DNA of 30,343 nt from JBBRCE01 sp038205115 (GCA_038205115.1 JBBRCE010000059.1:1-30343), one strand, 5' to 3'; positions 9,190-17,578 are shown, counted from the first letter of the stretch. Numbers and translations: made by a program. Notes: generated from the letters alone by a model not told the origin.

Positions 9190-9624
9190 ATGGCCACTGC
9201 AAATCTGACCGTCGATCACTTGCCGACTCCCGCCGAGCGACCTGCTGCAGATGTCGTAATTTATGACGGCCAGTGCAAGTTCTGTTCGACGCAGGTCCGG
9301 CGGCTGAATCGTTTTGACACAGGCGGTCGCTTGGCGTTTATTTCGTTGCACGATCCCCAAGTCGCCAGCCGCTGGCCGGAGTTGCAGCACGACGATCTGA
9401 TGCGCGAGATGTATGTGATCGATCGCAACGGCCATCAGCATCGCGGAGCCGACGCCGGCAAATATCTGTCGCGCCGCATGCCGAGTTTGTGGTGGGCAGC
9501 GCCGCTGTTACACATTCCATTCAGCATGCCGCTGTGGCGCTGGATGTATCGGCAGGTTGCCAATCGCCGTTATCTGTTTGGTCGTGTCGAAACCTGCACC
9601 GACGCCTGCAGCATCCACCGTTAA
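9190..9624 (+). CDS. DUF393 (DCC1-like) thiol-disulfide oxidoreductase
   Basis: The product is about 144 residues. The start at 9190 (MATANLTVDH) is favoured over a GTG at 9118, which adds unrelated sequence; neither has a strong Shine-Dalgarno. The family signature DGxCxxC is clear in VIYDGQCKFCSTQVRRLNRF (D26, C29, C32). It is followed by RLAFISLHD and a C-terminal hydrophobic segment around WWAAPLLHIPFSMPLW that includes RYLFGRVE. DUF393 proteins have a thioredoxin-like core and are presumed to reduce or shuffle disulfides; partners are unknown. No operon partner is seen. Confidence 0.88.
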   Translation: MATANLTVDHLPTPAERPAADVVIYDGQCKFCSTQVRRLNRFDTGGRLAFISLHDPQVASRWPELQHDDLMREMYVIDRNGHQHRGADAGKYLSRRMPSLWWAAPLLHIPFSMPLWRWMYRQVANRRYLFGRVETCTDACSIHR

Positions 9625-10097
9625 TACGCCTTGGCCAACGCCCGCCGCGCGTTTGATTCGTGCGCCGGAAATCACGCGCGTACAAAATCGCTGCGGCGAC
9701 GACTTTCGAAAAAACTTTGTCGCATCGTCAGTAAATGGGCGAACTCGTATTGACGCAAAGTTCCCAAACCTGCTCCAATGCCGCGCAGTGACGCACCCAA
9801 AAGAGTTGTGTGGTTGTTGCAGACGATTTTGCTTCACCGCGAATGTCTGAAACAGGTTTTACAAAACCATCACACGACGGGCCGGTTGTCAAAATGTTTG
9901 GTGACCGGTGGTAGGAAGAATCGCCGCTCGTTGATCCCAGGGACCGGGAGACGGCGAACACGAAGTTCGAAACGAGTTTTAAACGGAGCGTGCAGGATTG
10001 CCGCTTTGTTGGTTCAGGCGGTATCCCCCGCAAGATGCCCTGGGGATTTTTCCGTCAGCAATGTTGGGCGTCAATTTTGATTAGGAGTCATTCGATT
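9625..10097. other. 473-base spacer without a recognised gene
   Basis: I see no credible coding frame; the translations here are shadow-like and lack ribosome binding sites. A short perfect hairpin, GGTTTT-AC-AAAACC, lies at 9855-9868. The last part must contain the promoter and leader of the histone-like gene starting at 10098, but I cannot fix a -35/-10 pair with confidence. Confidence 0.5.
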
Positions 10098-10238
10098 ATG
10101 GCAACCAAAAAAACCGCCGCCCCCAAGGCCGCCAAGCGTTCGCCGAAGAAGGCCGCCACCAAGAAGACTGTCAAAGCTGCCAAGCGCTCGCCGAAGAAGG
10201 CTGCCACCAAGAAGACCGTTAAGAAGGCCAAGAAGTAA
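10098..10238 (+). CDS. histone H1-like Lys/Ala-rich DNA-binding protein
   Basis: The product is 46 residues, composed almost entirely of Lys, Ala, Thr, Pro, Arg, Ser and Val. It consists of MATKKTAAPK, two exact 16-residue copies of AAKRSPKKAATKKTVK (residues 11-26 and 27-42) and KAKK. This is the composition of bacterial histone H1-like/Hc1-tail proteins that coat and condense DNA; it has no globular domain. The SPKK motif occurs in both repeats, as in eukaryotic H1 tails, where it binds the minor groove. AGGAG at 10083-10087 lies ten bases before the ATG. A strong intrinsic terminator follows at 10329-10374, so this is a monocistronic gene. Confidence 0.85.
   Translation: MATKKTAAPKAAKRSPKKAATKKTVKAAKRSPKKAATKKTVKKAKK
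10128..10223 (+). repeat. two tandem 48-base repeats inside the histone-like gene
   Basis: Copies at 10128-10175 and 10176-10223 encode identical 16-residue peptides but differ at several third codon positions (for example CGT/CGC, GCC/GCT, ACT/ACC). The duplication is therefore old enough to have gathered silent changes while the protein stayed the same. Confidence 0.9.
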
Positions 10239-10328
10239 GCTGCAGCTTACGCTTGATTGCCCTTGCGATTGCAGTTGAGTTGGCATTCATTTGCCGTCGA
10301 ACTGTACATCTGCCGAATACGACGAGAA

Positions 10329-10374
10329 AGGCCGGCTTGGTTCCTCTGGGAGCCAAGCCGGCCTGGTGTTTTTT
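10329..10374 (+). terminator. strong intrinsic terminator
   Basis: AGGCCGGCTTGG (10329-10340) pairs perfectly with CCAAGCCGGCCT (10353-10364). The loop can extend the stem further through TTCC/GGAG. TGGTG then six T (10369-10374) follow. It ends the histone-like transcript and separates it from the convergent YqjE-like gene. Confidence 0.92.
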
Positions 10375-10428
10375 AGCCATTTCTAAATTGCGTCGCAGCG
10401 GAGCAGTGAGGCAAACCCAGACACTGAT

Positions 10429-10986
10429 TCAATCTGCCGATTTTGGCGATTGCGTCTCTGCCCTTGGAACTCCGCCGGCCGTCTGTTGGACATCTCGCCC
10501 AAAGCGATCGCGCTGCGACTCTTTCCGCAGAGCGTAAGCTTGTGCCAGTTGATTTCGCAACGAGGTCATCATCCCGCCGATCAGCACTTTGACCGCAACA
10601 GCAGCGCCAATGATGATCACGAGTCCGGTTAGCAAATAACCCAACCAGATCCGCCCGCCGAACAATTCGCCAAGGCCCTGCGCGGTGCCCATCAGCACCA
10701 TTATGGTCGACACGCCAATTGCCGTCAGACCGACGACCGCGCCGAGCACTCCCAGGATCGCCAGGCTGGCAATCTTGCGGACCTGCAGCATGACCTTGTC
10801 GATCTTCACTGCCAGATAATGCGCCGCATACTCCTGGAATTCCAGAAGTTGCAATTTCAATCGCGTGACAGCCTCAGGCCCGTTGTGTCGCCACGCTTGC
10901 GTCGGATCTGACTCGAAACGGGCGCGACCCGTCGCACCATCCGATTCGCCTGACGGCGTGGATTTTGTATGACCATTGTGATCCAT
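10429..10986 (-). CDS. YqjE-like (phage holin superfamily III) inner-membrane protein
   Basis: The product is 185 residues from the ATG at 10986, preceded by AGGTG. A GTG two codons upstream overlaps that site. The N-terminal 40 residues are hydrophilic. An amphipathic helix (AVTRLKLQLLEFQEYAAHYL) leads into two membrane helices, ASLAILGVLGAVVGLTAIGV and WLGYLLTGLVIIIGAAVAVK, then a cytoplasmic Gln/Arg-rich tail. This hairpin topology matches the YqjE/Phage_holin_3_6 family. 'Holin' is a family name only; no lysis function is implied. The gene lies 64 bases downstream of a YqjD-like gene, as in the proteobacterial yqjD-yqjE arrangement, which supports both calls. Confidence 0.75.
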   Translation of the reverse strand: MDHNGHTKSTPSGESDGATGRARFESDPTQAWRHNGPEAVTRLKLQLLEFQEYAAHYLAVKIDKVMLQVRKIASLAILGVLGAVVGLTAIGVSTIMVLMGTAQGLGELFGGRIWLGYLLTGLVIIIGAAVAVKVLIGGMMTSLRNQLAQAYALRKESQRDRFGRDVQQTAGGVPRAETQSPKSAD

Positions 10987-11050
10987 AGACACCTAGCCGT
11001 TGGCTGCCGTGGAGTCGAAAAACGAAGTCGCGCGGATTGCGGGTACGCGA

Positions 11051-11347
11051 CTAACGGCGAGCTAGTACGAAACCCACCAAAAATCCCGCACCAATGGCAA
11101 TTGCCAACGCCTTCATCGGCTCATCACGAACGAATTCTTCCATCCGGCCACTGTATTGCTTGGCGCATTCCATGCCTTGATCGTAGTATTCGCCAGCGGC
11201 ATCGCGGGCCGCTTCGTACTGATCTTGGGCAACTTGCTTGGCTTGAGCACCGGCTTCGCGAACTTTTGCGGTGACGTCCGACGCCACGTTGCGAAGCTGC
11301 TCGGCTGTGTTCTCGACTGCCGGGTGTACGCTGTTGAGGTTCGACAT
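11051..11347 (-). CDS. YqjD/ElaB-like (DUF883) tail-anchored membrane protein
   Basis: The product is 98 residues from the ATG at 11347, preceded by an excellent GGAGGAA Shine-Dalgarno; a longer frame to 11404 is rejected for lack of one. The body is a long, heptad-like, Ala/Glu/Gln-rich helix (TAEQLRNVASDVTAKVREAG and onward). The C-terminus RDEPMKALAIAIGAGFLVGF ends VLARR, a single tail anchor of the DUF883 family. In E. coli, YqjD and ElaB associate with stationary-phase ribosomes and the inner membrane; that role is only suggested here. It heads the pair with the YqjE-like gene and is divergent from the pseudokinase gene. Confidence 0.82.
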   Translation of the reverse strand: MSNLNSVHPAVENTAEQLRNVASDVTAKVREAGAQAKQVAQDQYEAARDAAGEYYDQGMECAKQYSGRMEEFVRDEPMKALAIAIGAGFLVGFVLARR

Positions 11348-11656
11348 GACAGGTTCCTCCGAAATTGAGTAGTCAGAATGCTTGATCCACGAGCGTCTTA
11401 GCACATTGCAATTCGTGGGCCAACGCTTTAATTATGGCCGACGAAAACGCGTCAGTCGAACAAAAATTCGCGCGGGAGCACGTCGCAAGCAAAATTTTCG
11501 GCCTCGTGCAGCGTCAAAATCTTTGCAATTCGGCGCAGCGGCGCGGTACATTGGAAGATTGGGAACCGCAGTTCAGGCACGGCAGTGACGCGCAGTCTTT
11601 TCCGCAGGCATGGGCCAGGAAGCTGCTGCGCGGACGCCGGTTGATTCAGGTTTGGC
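11348..11656. other. 309-base divergent spacer
   Basis: This lies between the divergent YqjD-like and pseudokinase genes and should contain both promoters. A plus-strand frame beginning MADENASVEQKFAREHVASK at 11434 is open but runs 44 bases into the pseudokinase gene in another frame, has no ribosome binding site and matches nothing I know; it is not called. Confidence 0.5.
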
Positions 11657-14600
11657 ATGTCCATTTCTATCGCAGATTTCTGGCGACTCGCTGCGGATAG
11701 CCAGCTTTTCACGGCGGCAGACTGCCAAAAGCTGGAATCGCAATTTAGCCAGGTCAAAGGCGCCTCGGCCCAGAGTAACGCGCGCACGCTTGTTGAATGG
11801 CTGGTCGCCAACCGCGCGTTAAGCCGCTTTCAAGGCACCGTTTTGCTAGCCGGACGGCCCGGTCCGTTCATCTATGCTGATTACCGCGTCTTTGACCGCG
11901 TCGGTCAAGGCCGCCTGACGGGGCAATTTCGCGCGACGCATGCCCGCACCGGATTTGTGGTTGGCCTGCACTTCCTCAGCGGCGCGGCGGCTCGCGACCC
12001 CAACGCCTGGGCGGCAGCCGCTACGCAACTCAGCGCCGCCAGTCGGCTAATTCACCCGTATTTGAGCCGCGTGTTCGCGCCCGTCCAATCTGGCAATTAC
12101 CGTTTTGTCGTTATCGAAGATTTAACCGGTCAAACGCTCGCCGATCGATTGTCCGCGCATGGTCGGACCGAAACCAGCATGGCTTGCCGCTGGGCAAGGC
12201 AGGCCGCGTTGGGTTTGGCCAAAGCCCACGAACTTGGTACCGCGCACGGCGATTTGCGCCCCAATAACATTCTGATCGACAGCCAGGACAACGCCAAACT
12301 GTTGCAATTGCCGCTCTCCCGCTCGCCGCACTTGCCGGCCGGGCCAATCGATTGGCAGTTTCCTTCGGCCGAAATGCCCCTGCCAGAAATGGCCGACTAC
12401 CTCGCGCCGGAACTGGCTCGGCCCGGCGTCAGTCGCGATTTCCGTTCAGACATTTACGCCCTGGGGGCAACGCTTTACCAAATGCTGTCAGGGCATCCGC
12501 CGTTCCGTGGCCGTGATGTCGCCGAAACAATGAGTCGCGCCGTGCAGCAAACGGCGGAACCGCTCAGCAAACTTGGTATTTCGCCAAGCCTGGCAAAGCT
12601 GGTCGAACGGATGATGGCCAAAGATCCAGCGCAACGCGGCTTCACAGCGCAGGGCGTGGCCGACGCTCTGGCGCCGCTGGTCGAGCCTGCGCATCGCGCC
12701 GTGCCTCAGCCGGCCGCAAATCCGAAGTTGGCATCGTTCGAGCAGTGCTTGCTCCACACCGCCGCGACACCGGCCATGCAAGCTCCGGCGTTGCAAATCC
12801 CGGCGTTGCGAATCCCGGCGTTGCAAATCCCGGCGTTGCAAATCCCGGCGGTGCAATTTCCGGCTGCCGGGCAAGCCGCTGCAATGCCGGGGCAGCCGGC
12901 CCCGTTTACGACGTCGGTTGCGCCAGTCGCCGCTGCGCCGCAGACCAATGCGCCGCAGATTGTCGCTCCACCGGTTGCCGCGCCGCAGATCTCTTCCCCG
13001 CAAGTTGCCGCACCGCCCATTCAAATTCCGGCTGCTACCGCACCGCCGCTCGCCGCGCAAGCCAGTCCCACAGGGGGCGATTTCTTTGACGAGCTGTCGC
13101 AGCCCGGCGGCCGCACGATCGGCAGTCGGCGAGGGCGTCGCAGTGGCGCCACTCACGAAGCGGCGATGGATTTTTTGGATCAAAATCTCGGTGGCGCAGC
13201 CACGGCCACCGCACCATCGGCCGCGGCTGGCTTTCCAGAATTTGCCGACCTGGGTCAGCCTGTCGCTAGGGCGCCCGTCGATTCGTTTCCGGCGGAATTT
13301 GCGTCCGCGCCGTCGTCCGCGTCCGCAGGTTTGCCGTTCAGCATCGAGCCCGCAACAACCGGTCCCATGGCGGCCATGTCGTTTCCGGATATGGCAGCTT
13401 CGCCGGCCGCCGCAAAGCCGGCCGCGCAGCGTCGCCCGCGGCCAAAAGAGCCGCTCTCGCCGCTGACGCTGGGTCTGTCGATTGGCGGCGGCGTGCTCGC
13501 GCTGTTGGTGATTGGCGCGATCAGCATTTCCATGCTCAGCCCCGCTCCGACCAAGAAAATCGTCTACAAATATGTCGACGACGATCCCGCGCCCACGAAA
13601 ACAATCACGCCGCCCAAGCCGGCCGGTCCGCCAGCAAATCCGGCCAGCAATCCCAACAGTGGCTCTCAACTGCCAGCCAGCAACGGTGGCACGCCAACGA
13701 CCAATCCGCCGCCAGCCGCCACGGAAGTCGTCAGCGACGATGGCAATTCGCTCTGGCGATCGCCCACCGCAGGCAGTCCGCTGGACTTGAAATATCTGCC
13801 CCACACGGTCATACCGCAGGCCGTGGTTGCGGTGCGCTTGGCCGACCTCTGCAAAAATCCGGAATGGACCAACGTGCAAGCCTCGCTCGGCCCGTTCGGG
13901 GCGCAAGCCGCACAGTACGTCAGCCAGATCGCATCGTGCGAGCCCGGCATGGTCGATCAATTGATTGCCGGTTTTGGCGAAAACGCCAAAGGCGAAATCA
14001 CCATGACCCTAGTGCTACGCTTGCGCGAAAAAATATCGTCGGATACGCGAGCGTACCTGATGCAAGGCGGCGGCGTCTCCGAGAAATCCGACGCCGGTGA
14101 ATTGATCACCGGTGGCAAACTGGCCTACTATCTGCCATCCAAAGAAAATGACCGCATCCTCGTCAGTGGCGAAGCGGCAACGCTCAAAGACATTGCCGCC
14201 GACCCGCAACCGCACTTGGCGCTCGAATTGGAACCACTGGTCAAATTGACCGACGCCAATCGGCACTTTACGCTGCTGTTTTCCAACAAGTATTTTCTCG
14301 ACGAAAAAACACCGCAGTTGCCCGGCGAACTCCAGCCTCTGCGCGAGTTGATGACCAGCTTCATCGGCGACGATGTGCGTAGTGCGGCGGTCAGCATGCA
14401 CCTCACCGATACTTTTTTTGTCGAGCTGCGCACAAACGGCGGCGGTCCCAGCGGCTACCTCAAGGCCGACGAATGCCGCGCCAAGCTCAACGCCGCCAGC
14501 AATCAACTCAGCGACTCGAACGCCATGCACCCGCACCCGCCGTACAGCGCCAAGATTCTGGCCCGTTACCCGCGAATGATCGAGCGGCTGGCCGAATATT

Positions 14601-15124
14601 CGCGCCGTGGCGAGGAAGAAGGGCAAGGCGTGCTGCGCGCGGTTTTGCCCGCCGTCGCCGCGCACAACTTGCTGATGGGCACGGAATTGTCAATTGCCGA
14701 ACGCCCGGCAGGCGTGGTGGTCGCCAAAGGGCCCGCCAAGCAAACGCCCATGGCCGAACGTCTGAATATGCCGATATCGATGGTTTTTCCGAATAATTCG
14801 CTAGAAACTTCCATCTCGATCTTCGCTGGCGAAATCGGCGGCAAGGTCGAAATCATCGGCGGCGACCTACAATTGGAAGGGATCACCAAGAACCAGGCAA
14901 TTACCAAGTTCGATCAAAAGGATCAGCCCGCCAAAGAAATCTTGCAGTTGATTTTGAAGCAAGCCAACCCAGACGGTAAATTGGTGTACTTCATCAAAGA
15001 CAAAGATGGCGAAGAGGTGCTTTACATTTCGACCAAGGCCGCCACAACCAAACGGGGTGAAAAATTGCCCCCAGAATTCGCCGGCGCGGCCGCGCCCACC
15101 AAACCGGTCCCCAAGAAAAAATAG
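11657..15124 (+). CDS. membrane-anchored Ser/Thr pseudokinase with periplasmic STN-like domain
   Basis: The product is 1155 residues. A ~70-residue N-terminal helical segment precedes a kinase-fold domain (about 75-345). The glycine loop is RVGQGRLTG. The VAIK lysine is replaced by His (VVGLHFL, H105). The helix-C glutamate is missing from an Ala-rich segment. The catalytic loop reads AHGDLRPNNILID, keeping D199 and N204 but not the HRD Arg. DFG is QLP (217-219). APE (250-252) and SDIYALGATLYQMLSGHPPF are intact. So the fold is kept while ATP/Mg2+ residues are lost. Then come a Pro/Ala/Gln linker (about 350-600) with pentapeptide repeats, one membrane helix (about 603-626, LTLGLSIGGGVLALLVIGAI), and an exported part ending in an STN-like module (about 1040-1128). 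Function is probably scaffolding or ligand-gated signalling (inference). Confidence 0.88.
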   Translation: MSISIADFWRLAADSQLFTAADCQKLESQFSQVKGASAQSNARTLVEWLVANRALSRFQGTVLLAGRPGPFIYADYRVFDRVGQGRLTGQFRATHARTGFVVGLHFLSGAAARDPNAWAAAATQLSAASRLIHPYLSRVFAPVQSGNYRFVVIEDLTGQTLADRLSAHGRTETSMACRWARQAALGLAKAHELGTAHGDLRPNNILIDSQDNAKLLQLPLSRSPHLPAGPIDWQFPSAEMPLPEMADYLAPELARPGVSRDFRSDIYALGATLYQMLSGHPPFRGRDVAETMSRAVQQTAEPLSKLGISPSLAKLVERMMAKDPAQRGFTAQGVADALAPLVEPAHRAVPQPAANPKLASFEQCLLHTAATPAMQAPALQIPALRIPALQIPALQIPAVQFPAAGQAAAMPGQPAPFTTSVAPVAAAPQTNAPQIVAPPVAAPQISSPQVAAPPIQIPAATAPPLAAQASPTGGDFFDELSQPGGRTIGSRRGRRSGATHEAAMDFLDQNLGGAATATAPSAAAGFPEFADLGQPVARAPVDSFPAEFASAPSSASAGLPFSIEPATTGPMAAMSFPDMAASPAAAKPAAQRRPRPKEPLSPLTLGLSIGGGVLALLVIGAISISMLSPAPTKKIVYKYVDDDPAPTKTITPPKPAGPPANPASNPNSGSQLPASNGGTPTTNPPPAATEVVSDDGNSLWRSPTAGSPLDLKYLPHTVIPQAVVAVRLADLCKNPEWTNVQASLGPFGAQAAQYVSQIASCEPGMVDQLIAGFGENAKGEITMTLVLRLREKISSDTRAYLMQGGGVSEKSDAGELITGGKLAYYLPSKENDRILVSGEAATLKDIAADPQPHLALELEPLVKLTDANRHFTLLFSNKYFLDEKTPQLPGELQPLRELMTSFIGDDVRSAAVSMHLTDTFFVELRTNGGGPSGYLKADECRAKLNAASNQLSDSNAMHPHPPYSAKILARYPRMIERLAEYSRRGEEEGQGVLRAVLPAVAAHNLLMGTELSIAERPAGVVVAKGPAKQTPMAERLNMPISMVFPNNSLETSISIFAGEIGGKVEIIGGDLQLEGITKNQAITKFDQKDQPAKEILQLILKQANPDGKLVYFIKDKDGEEVLYISTKAATTKRGEKLPPEFAGAAAPTKPVPKKK
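12773..12862 (+). repeat. six tandem 15-base repeats coding ALQIP-type pentapeptides
   Basis: Units start at 12773, 12788, 12803, 12818, 12833 and 12848. They encode AMQAP, ALQIP, ALRIP, ALQIP, ALQIP and AVQFP (residues 373-402). The central four units are nearly identical DNA (GCGTTGCAAATCCCG), pointing to recent slippage within the linker of the pseudokinase gene. Confidence 0.92.
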
Positions 15125-15250
15125 ACGCGCAGCAATCAACAACCAACAGTCGTCAAGCAACAATCATCAAGCAGTTGATGCGGTCAGAAACGGATCTCTA
15201 CCGCGAACGGCCAGCAACACACAACACTGACGCCCGGGCGAGATCCCATC

Positions 15251-17578
15251 GTGGAATTGTTTTCCATCTCCTGCACGACCTGCCGCGCCCGACTCAAAGT
15301 TCGGGAGCTTTCGGCGATTGGCCAAATTCTGGCCTGCCCTAAGTGCGAGAGCATGGTGCAAGTCGTTCCGCCGGCAGGCTGGTCGCCACCGCCGCCGGCC
15401 GCCATTGCCCTGGCAGATACCACACCACCGAGCGCCGCCGAGCCAACTGCCGCACCGACCAGCGCCAACTCTCACACACTTCGGCCTGCCGGTCTTTCGC
15501 CAGCCGCTTTAAACTTGCCAGCGCAAGCTCGCTCGCCCGGAGCGTCCGGCTTGCAGAGCGGCGCAAAAACCGGGCCGCAAAAGGCGGAACACCCGGCCAC
15601 GTCTGGCAAGTTATCGCCCGCCGAGAACAGTGCGGGCGGTTCGACAATTGGCCGCGTTCGGCCAGCGGGTTCCGAGCCGCGCCCGGCACAACCGCGGGTC
15701 GGGCAGCCAGCCGCCATTCCCGCCGGATTGGCGAGCCGCAAACCGCAGAGCGTTACACCCGCTGCACAATCTCCCGCGCAACCCGAGTCCAAGCAGATTC
15801 TGGCCGCGATTCCGTTGGCGGCTGCCGCAACCGTTTGGCCAACACCCGCACAAGCTGCTATTCCGGCTGGCCAGACTGTGATTCCGGCTGGCAAAGCTGC
15901 AATTCCGGCTGGCCAAGCCGGGGCGAGCACAACTAATTCGCGCTGGCGGATGTCGCTGCTGGTGGGCGGAGTGGCGCTGGCGTTTGTTGGCGGCATTGTT
16001 GTCACCGTCGCGATCTTCCATCATCCCGCGCCCGACCCAACTGCGATGGCCGTCGCATCCACGGATGTCGGTCGAACTACGGTCGATCAAAACGTACTGC
16101 CTGCTGTCGATTCCGAAAAGTCGCCTGCGGCCGCCATCAATCAACCACCTGTAGCCGAGGTGATTGCTCCCGTCGCTGGGCAAGGTGCGGTGGACAGCCT
16201 GGCTGTCGAAGCGCGCAAGCCGGCGGCGACGATGGCGGACCGAGCTAAGCCGCCTGCGCCGCCGGTTGTACCGTCGGTCGATCGCGTCCCGCTGCCGGCC
16301 GTTGTGGTTCCGCCTGCGGCGGTGGCGCCGGTTGCGGTGGTCGCGCCCGACAATCGTGTGGACGATCCGCTGCAAAACGTTGATCCGCTGGCGCATCCGC
16401 GTGTGAATCCGCCAAAGCCGCCGGTGGAAAAGCCCGGCATTGCTGGCACCGTCAAGGTGGAAATCAAGCGCACGCCGCCGCGTAAAGTGGATGTCGAAGC
16501 GCGCCTGGAAGACTCGCTGGCCGAGATGGAACTTCACAAACTTTCGCTGGATCGTTTTGCCAGCACCTTCGGCCAATTGACGACTGCTAACGTCACGTTG
16601 GATGCGCAGAGTTTGGAAGAGCTGGGTCTCACGCCGGCTGCCGCGGTCAGTGTTACGGTCCGCGATGCCACCATTGGCAAGACCATGCAAACGGCGCTGG
16701 CACCGTTGGGATTGGCGTGTGTCGTTCGCGATGGCCAACTGCTGATTCAGCGGCAGACGGACGCGCCGCGAAACGTCCGCTATTCGGTGGCCGATCTGGT
16801 GGCCGACGATCCGCAATCCAAGGTCGAGTTCGTCACGTTGTTAACGAGTTCGGTTTCGCCGGAGAGCTGGCGAGCGGCCGGCGGCAATGGCGATCTGAAA
16901 TGGCTTGGTCAACAACTGGCCATCGATCAAAGTCCGGCCGTCCACTATCAATTGCTGGTGTTCTGCGAAAAACTGCGTGTTGCCCGCGGCATTGCCCCGC
17001 GCAGCAAGTTCGATCCCATGCGGTTCAAACTGGTCACGCATCATGCGCGGGTGGCCGCCGCATTACAGCAGTCGGTCACCGCGAATTTTATTGCGCCGCG
17101 ACCGCTGGCGGAAATTGTCGACTATCTGCAAGCCAACGGGCACGTCAACATTGTTGTGGATTGGCTTTCGCTCTCGCGGGAAGAACTTGCGCCGGAAACC
17201 ACGCTCGCGCTCCGGATCGGCAAGGCAACAGTGGAAGAAGCCCTGACCTCGCTGGCCAGTGCGCTGGATTTGGCCGTGGTGTGCGTCGACGACACAACGG
17301 TGCAGTTGACCACGCGCAAAGCGGCCGCGCGGTTGCAGGTGGAATTCTACCCGTTGGCGGATATCGTCACCGACCAGCTTACCGGCGATCTGTTGGCCAA
17401 ACGGGCCAGCGATCGCGTTTCCGCCCTGCGCGACCCGCAGGCAGGACTGCGCGGCGTGGTGCTGTACGATCCGGCTGGCAAATGCCTGGTCGTGGCTCAA
17501 CCGCAGGCGACTCAAATCGAGATCGAAAAAGCGGTCGAAGGTTGGCGGCAACGCAAGCTGGAAGTCAGCCGCCGCTAG
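15251..17578 (+). CDS. zinc-ribbon single-pass membrane protein with STN-like domains
   Basis: The product is 775 residues from a GTG at 15251. The N-terminus carries a four-cysteine ribbon, CTTC (C8, C11) and CPKC (C29, C32), of the MJ0042 type often seen at the head of planctomycete proteins. A low-complexity Pro/Ala linker (about 40-230) includes three seven-residue repeats. A membrane helix follows (about 235-255, SLLVGGVALAFVGGIVVTVA), then another Pro/Val-rich stretch. The exported C-terminal half has STN-like units: one around residues 420-500 (RFASTFGQLTTANVTLDAQS ... DGQLLIQR), one around 615-690 (LAEIVDYLQANGHVNIVVDW ... TTVQLTT), and a related C-terminal segment. It follows the pseudokinase gene by 126 bases on the same strand and shares its design. 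Function is unknown. Confidence 0.82.
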   Translation: MELFSISCTTCRARLKVRELSAIGQILACPKCESMVQVVPPAGWSPPPPAAIALADTTPPSAAEPTAAPTSANSHTLRPAGLSPAALNLPAQARSPGASGLQSGAKTGPQKAEHPATSGKLSPAENSAGGSTIGRVRPAGSEPRPAQPRVGQPAAIPAGLASRKPQSVTPAAQSPAQPESKQILAAIPLAAAATVWPTPAQAAIPAGQTVIPAGKAAIPAGQAGASTTNSRWRMSLLVGGVALAFVGGIVVTVAIFHHPAPDPTAMAVASTDVGRTTVDQNVLPAVDSEKSPAAAINQPPVAEVIAPVAGQGAVDSLAVEARKPAATMADRAKPPAPPVVPSVDRVPLPAVVVPPAAVAPVAVVAPDNRVDDPLQNVDPLAHPRVNPPKPPVEKPGIAGTVKVEIKRTPPRKVDVEARLEDSLAEMELHKLSLDRFASTFGQLTTANVTLDAQSLEELGLTPAAAVSVTVRDATIGKTMQTALAPLGLACVVRDGQLLIQRQTDAPRNVRYSVADLVADDPQSKVEFVTLLTSSVSPESWRAAGGNGDLKWLGQQLAIDQSPAVHYQLLVFCEKLRVARGIAPRSKFDPMRFKLVTHHARVAAALQQSVTANFIAPRPLAEIVDYLQANGHVNIVVDWLSLSREELAPETTLALRIGKATVEEALTSLASALDLAVVCVDDTTVQLTTRKAAARLQVEFYPLADIVTDQLTGDLLAKRASDRVSALRDPQAGLRGVVLYDPAGKCLVVAQPQATQIEIEKAVEGWRQRKLEVSRR
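15854..15916 (+). repeat. three tandem 21-base repeats in the linker coding region
   Basis: Units at 15854-15874, 15875-15895 and 15896-15916 encode AAIPAGQ, TVIPAGK and AAIPAGQ (residues 202-222). The shared core is ATTCCGGCTGGC. They lie just before the membrane helix, in the same relative place as the pentapeptide repeats of the preceding gene. Confidence 0.88.

Noticed and set aside
10429..10986. Prophage remnant, because of the holin-family name
   Set aside because: No lysin, integrase or structural gene nearby. The gene pairs with a DUF883 gene as in yqjD-yqjE, a chromosomal arrangement.
11434..11700. 88-residue plus-strand frame between the YqjD-like and pseudokinase genes
   Set aside because: Runs into the pseudokinase gene in another frame, has no Shine-Dalgarno, and its later part looks like random translation.
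12488..13960. 490-residue minus-strand frame within the pseudokinase gene
   Set aside because: Extremely Arg/Gly-rich, antisense to the linker repeats, with no motif and no ribosome binding site.
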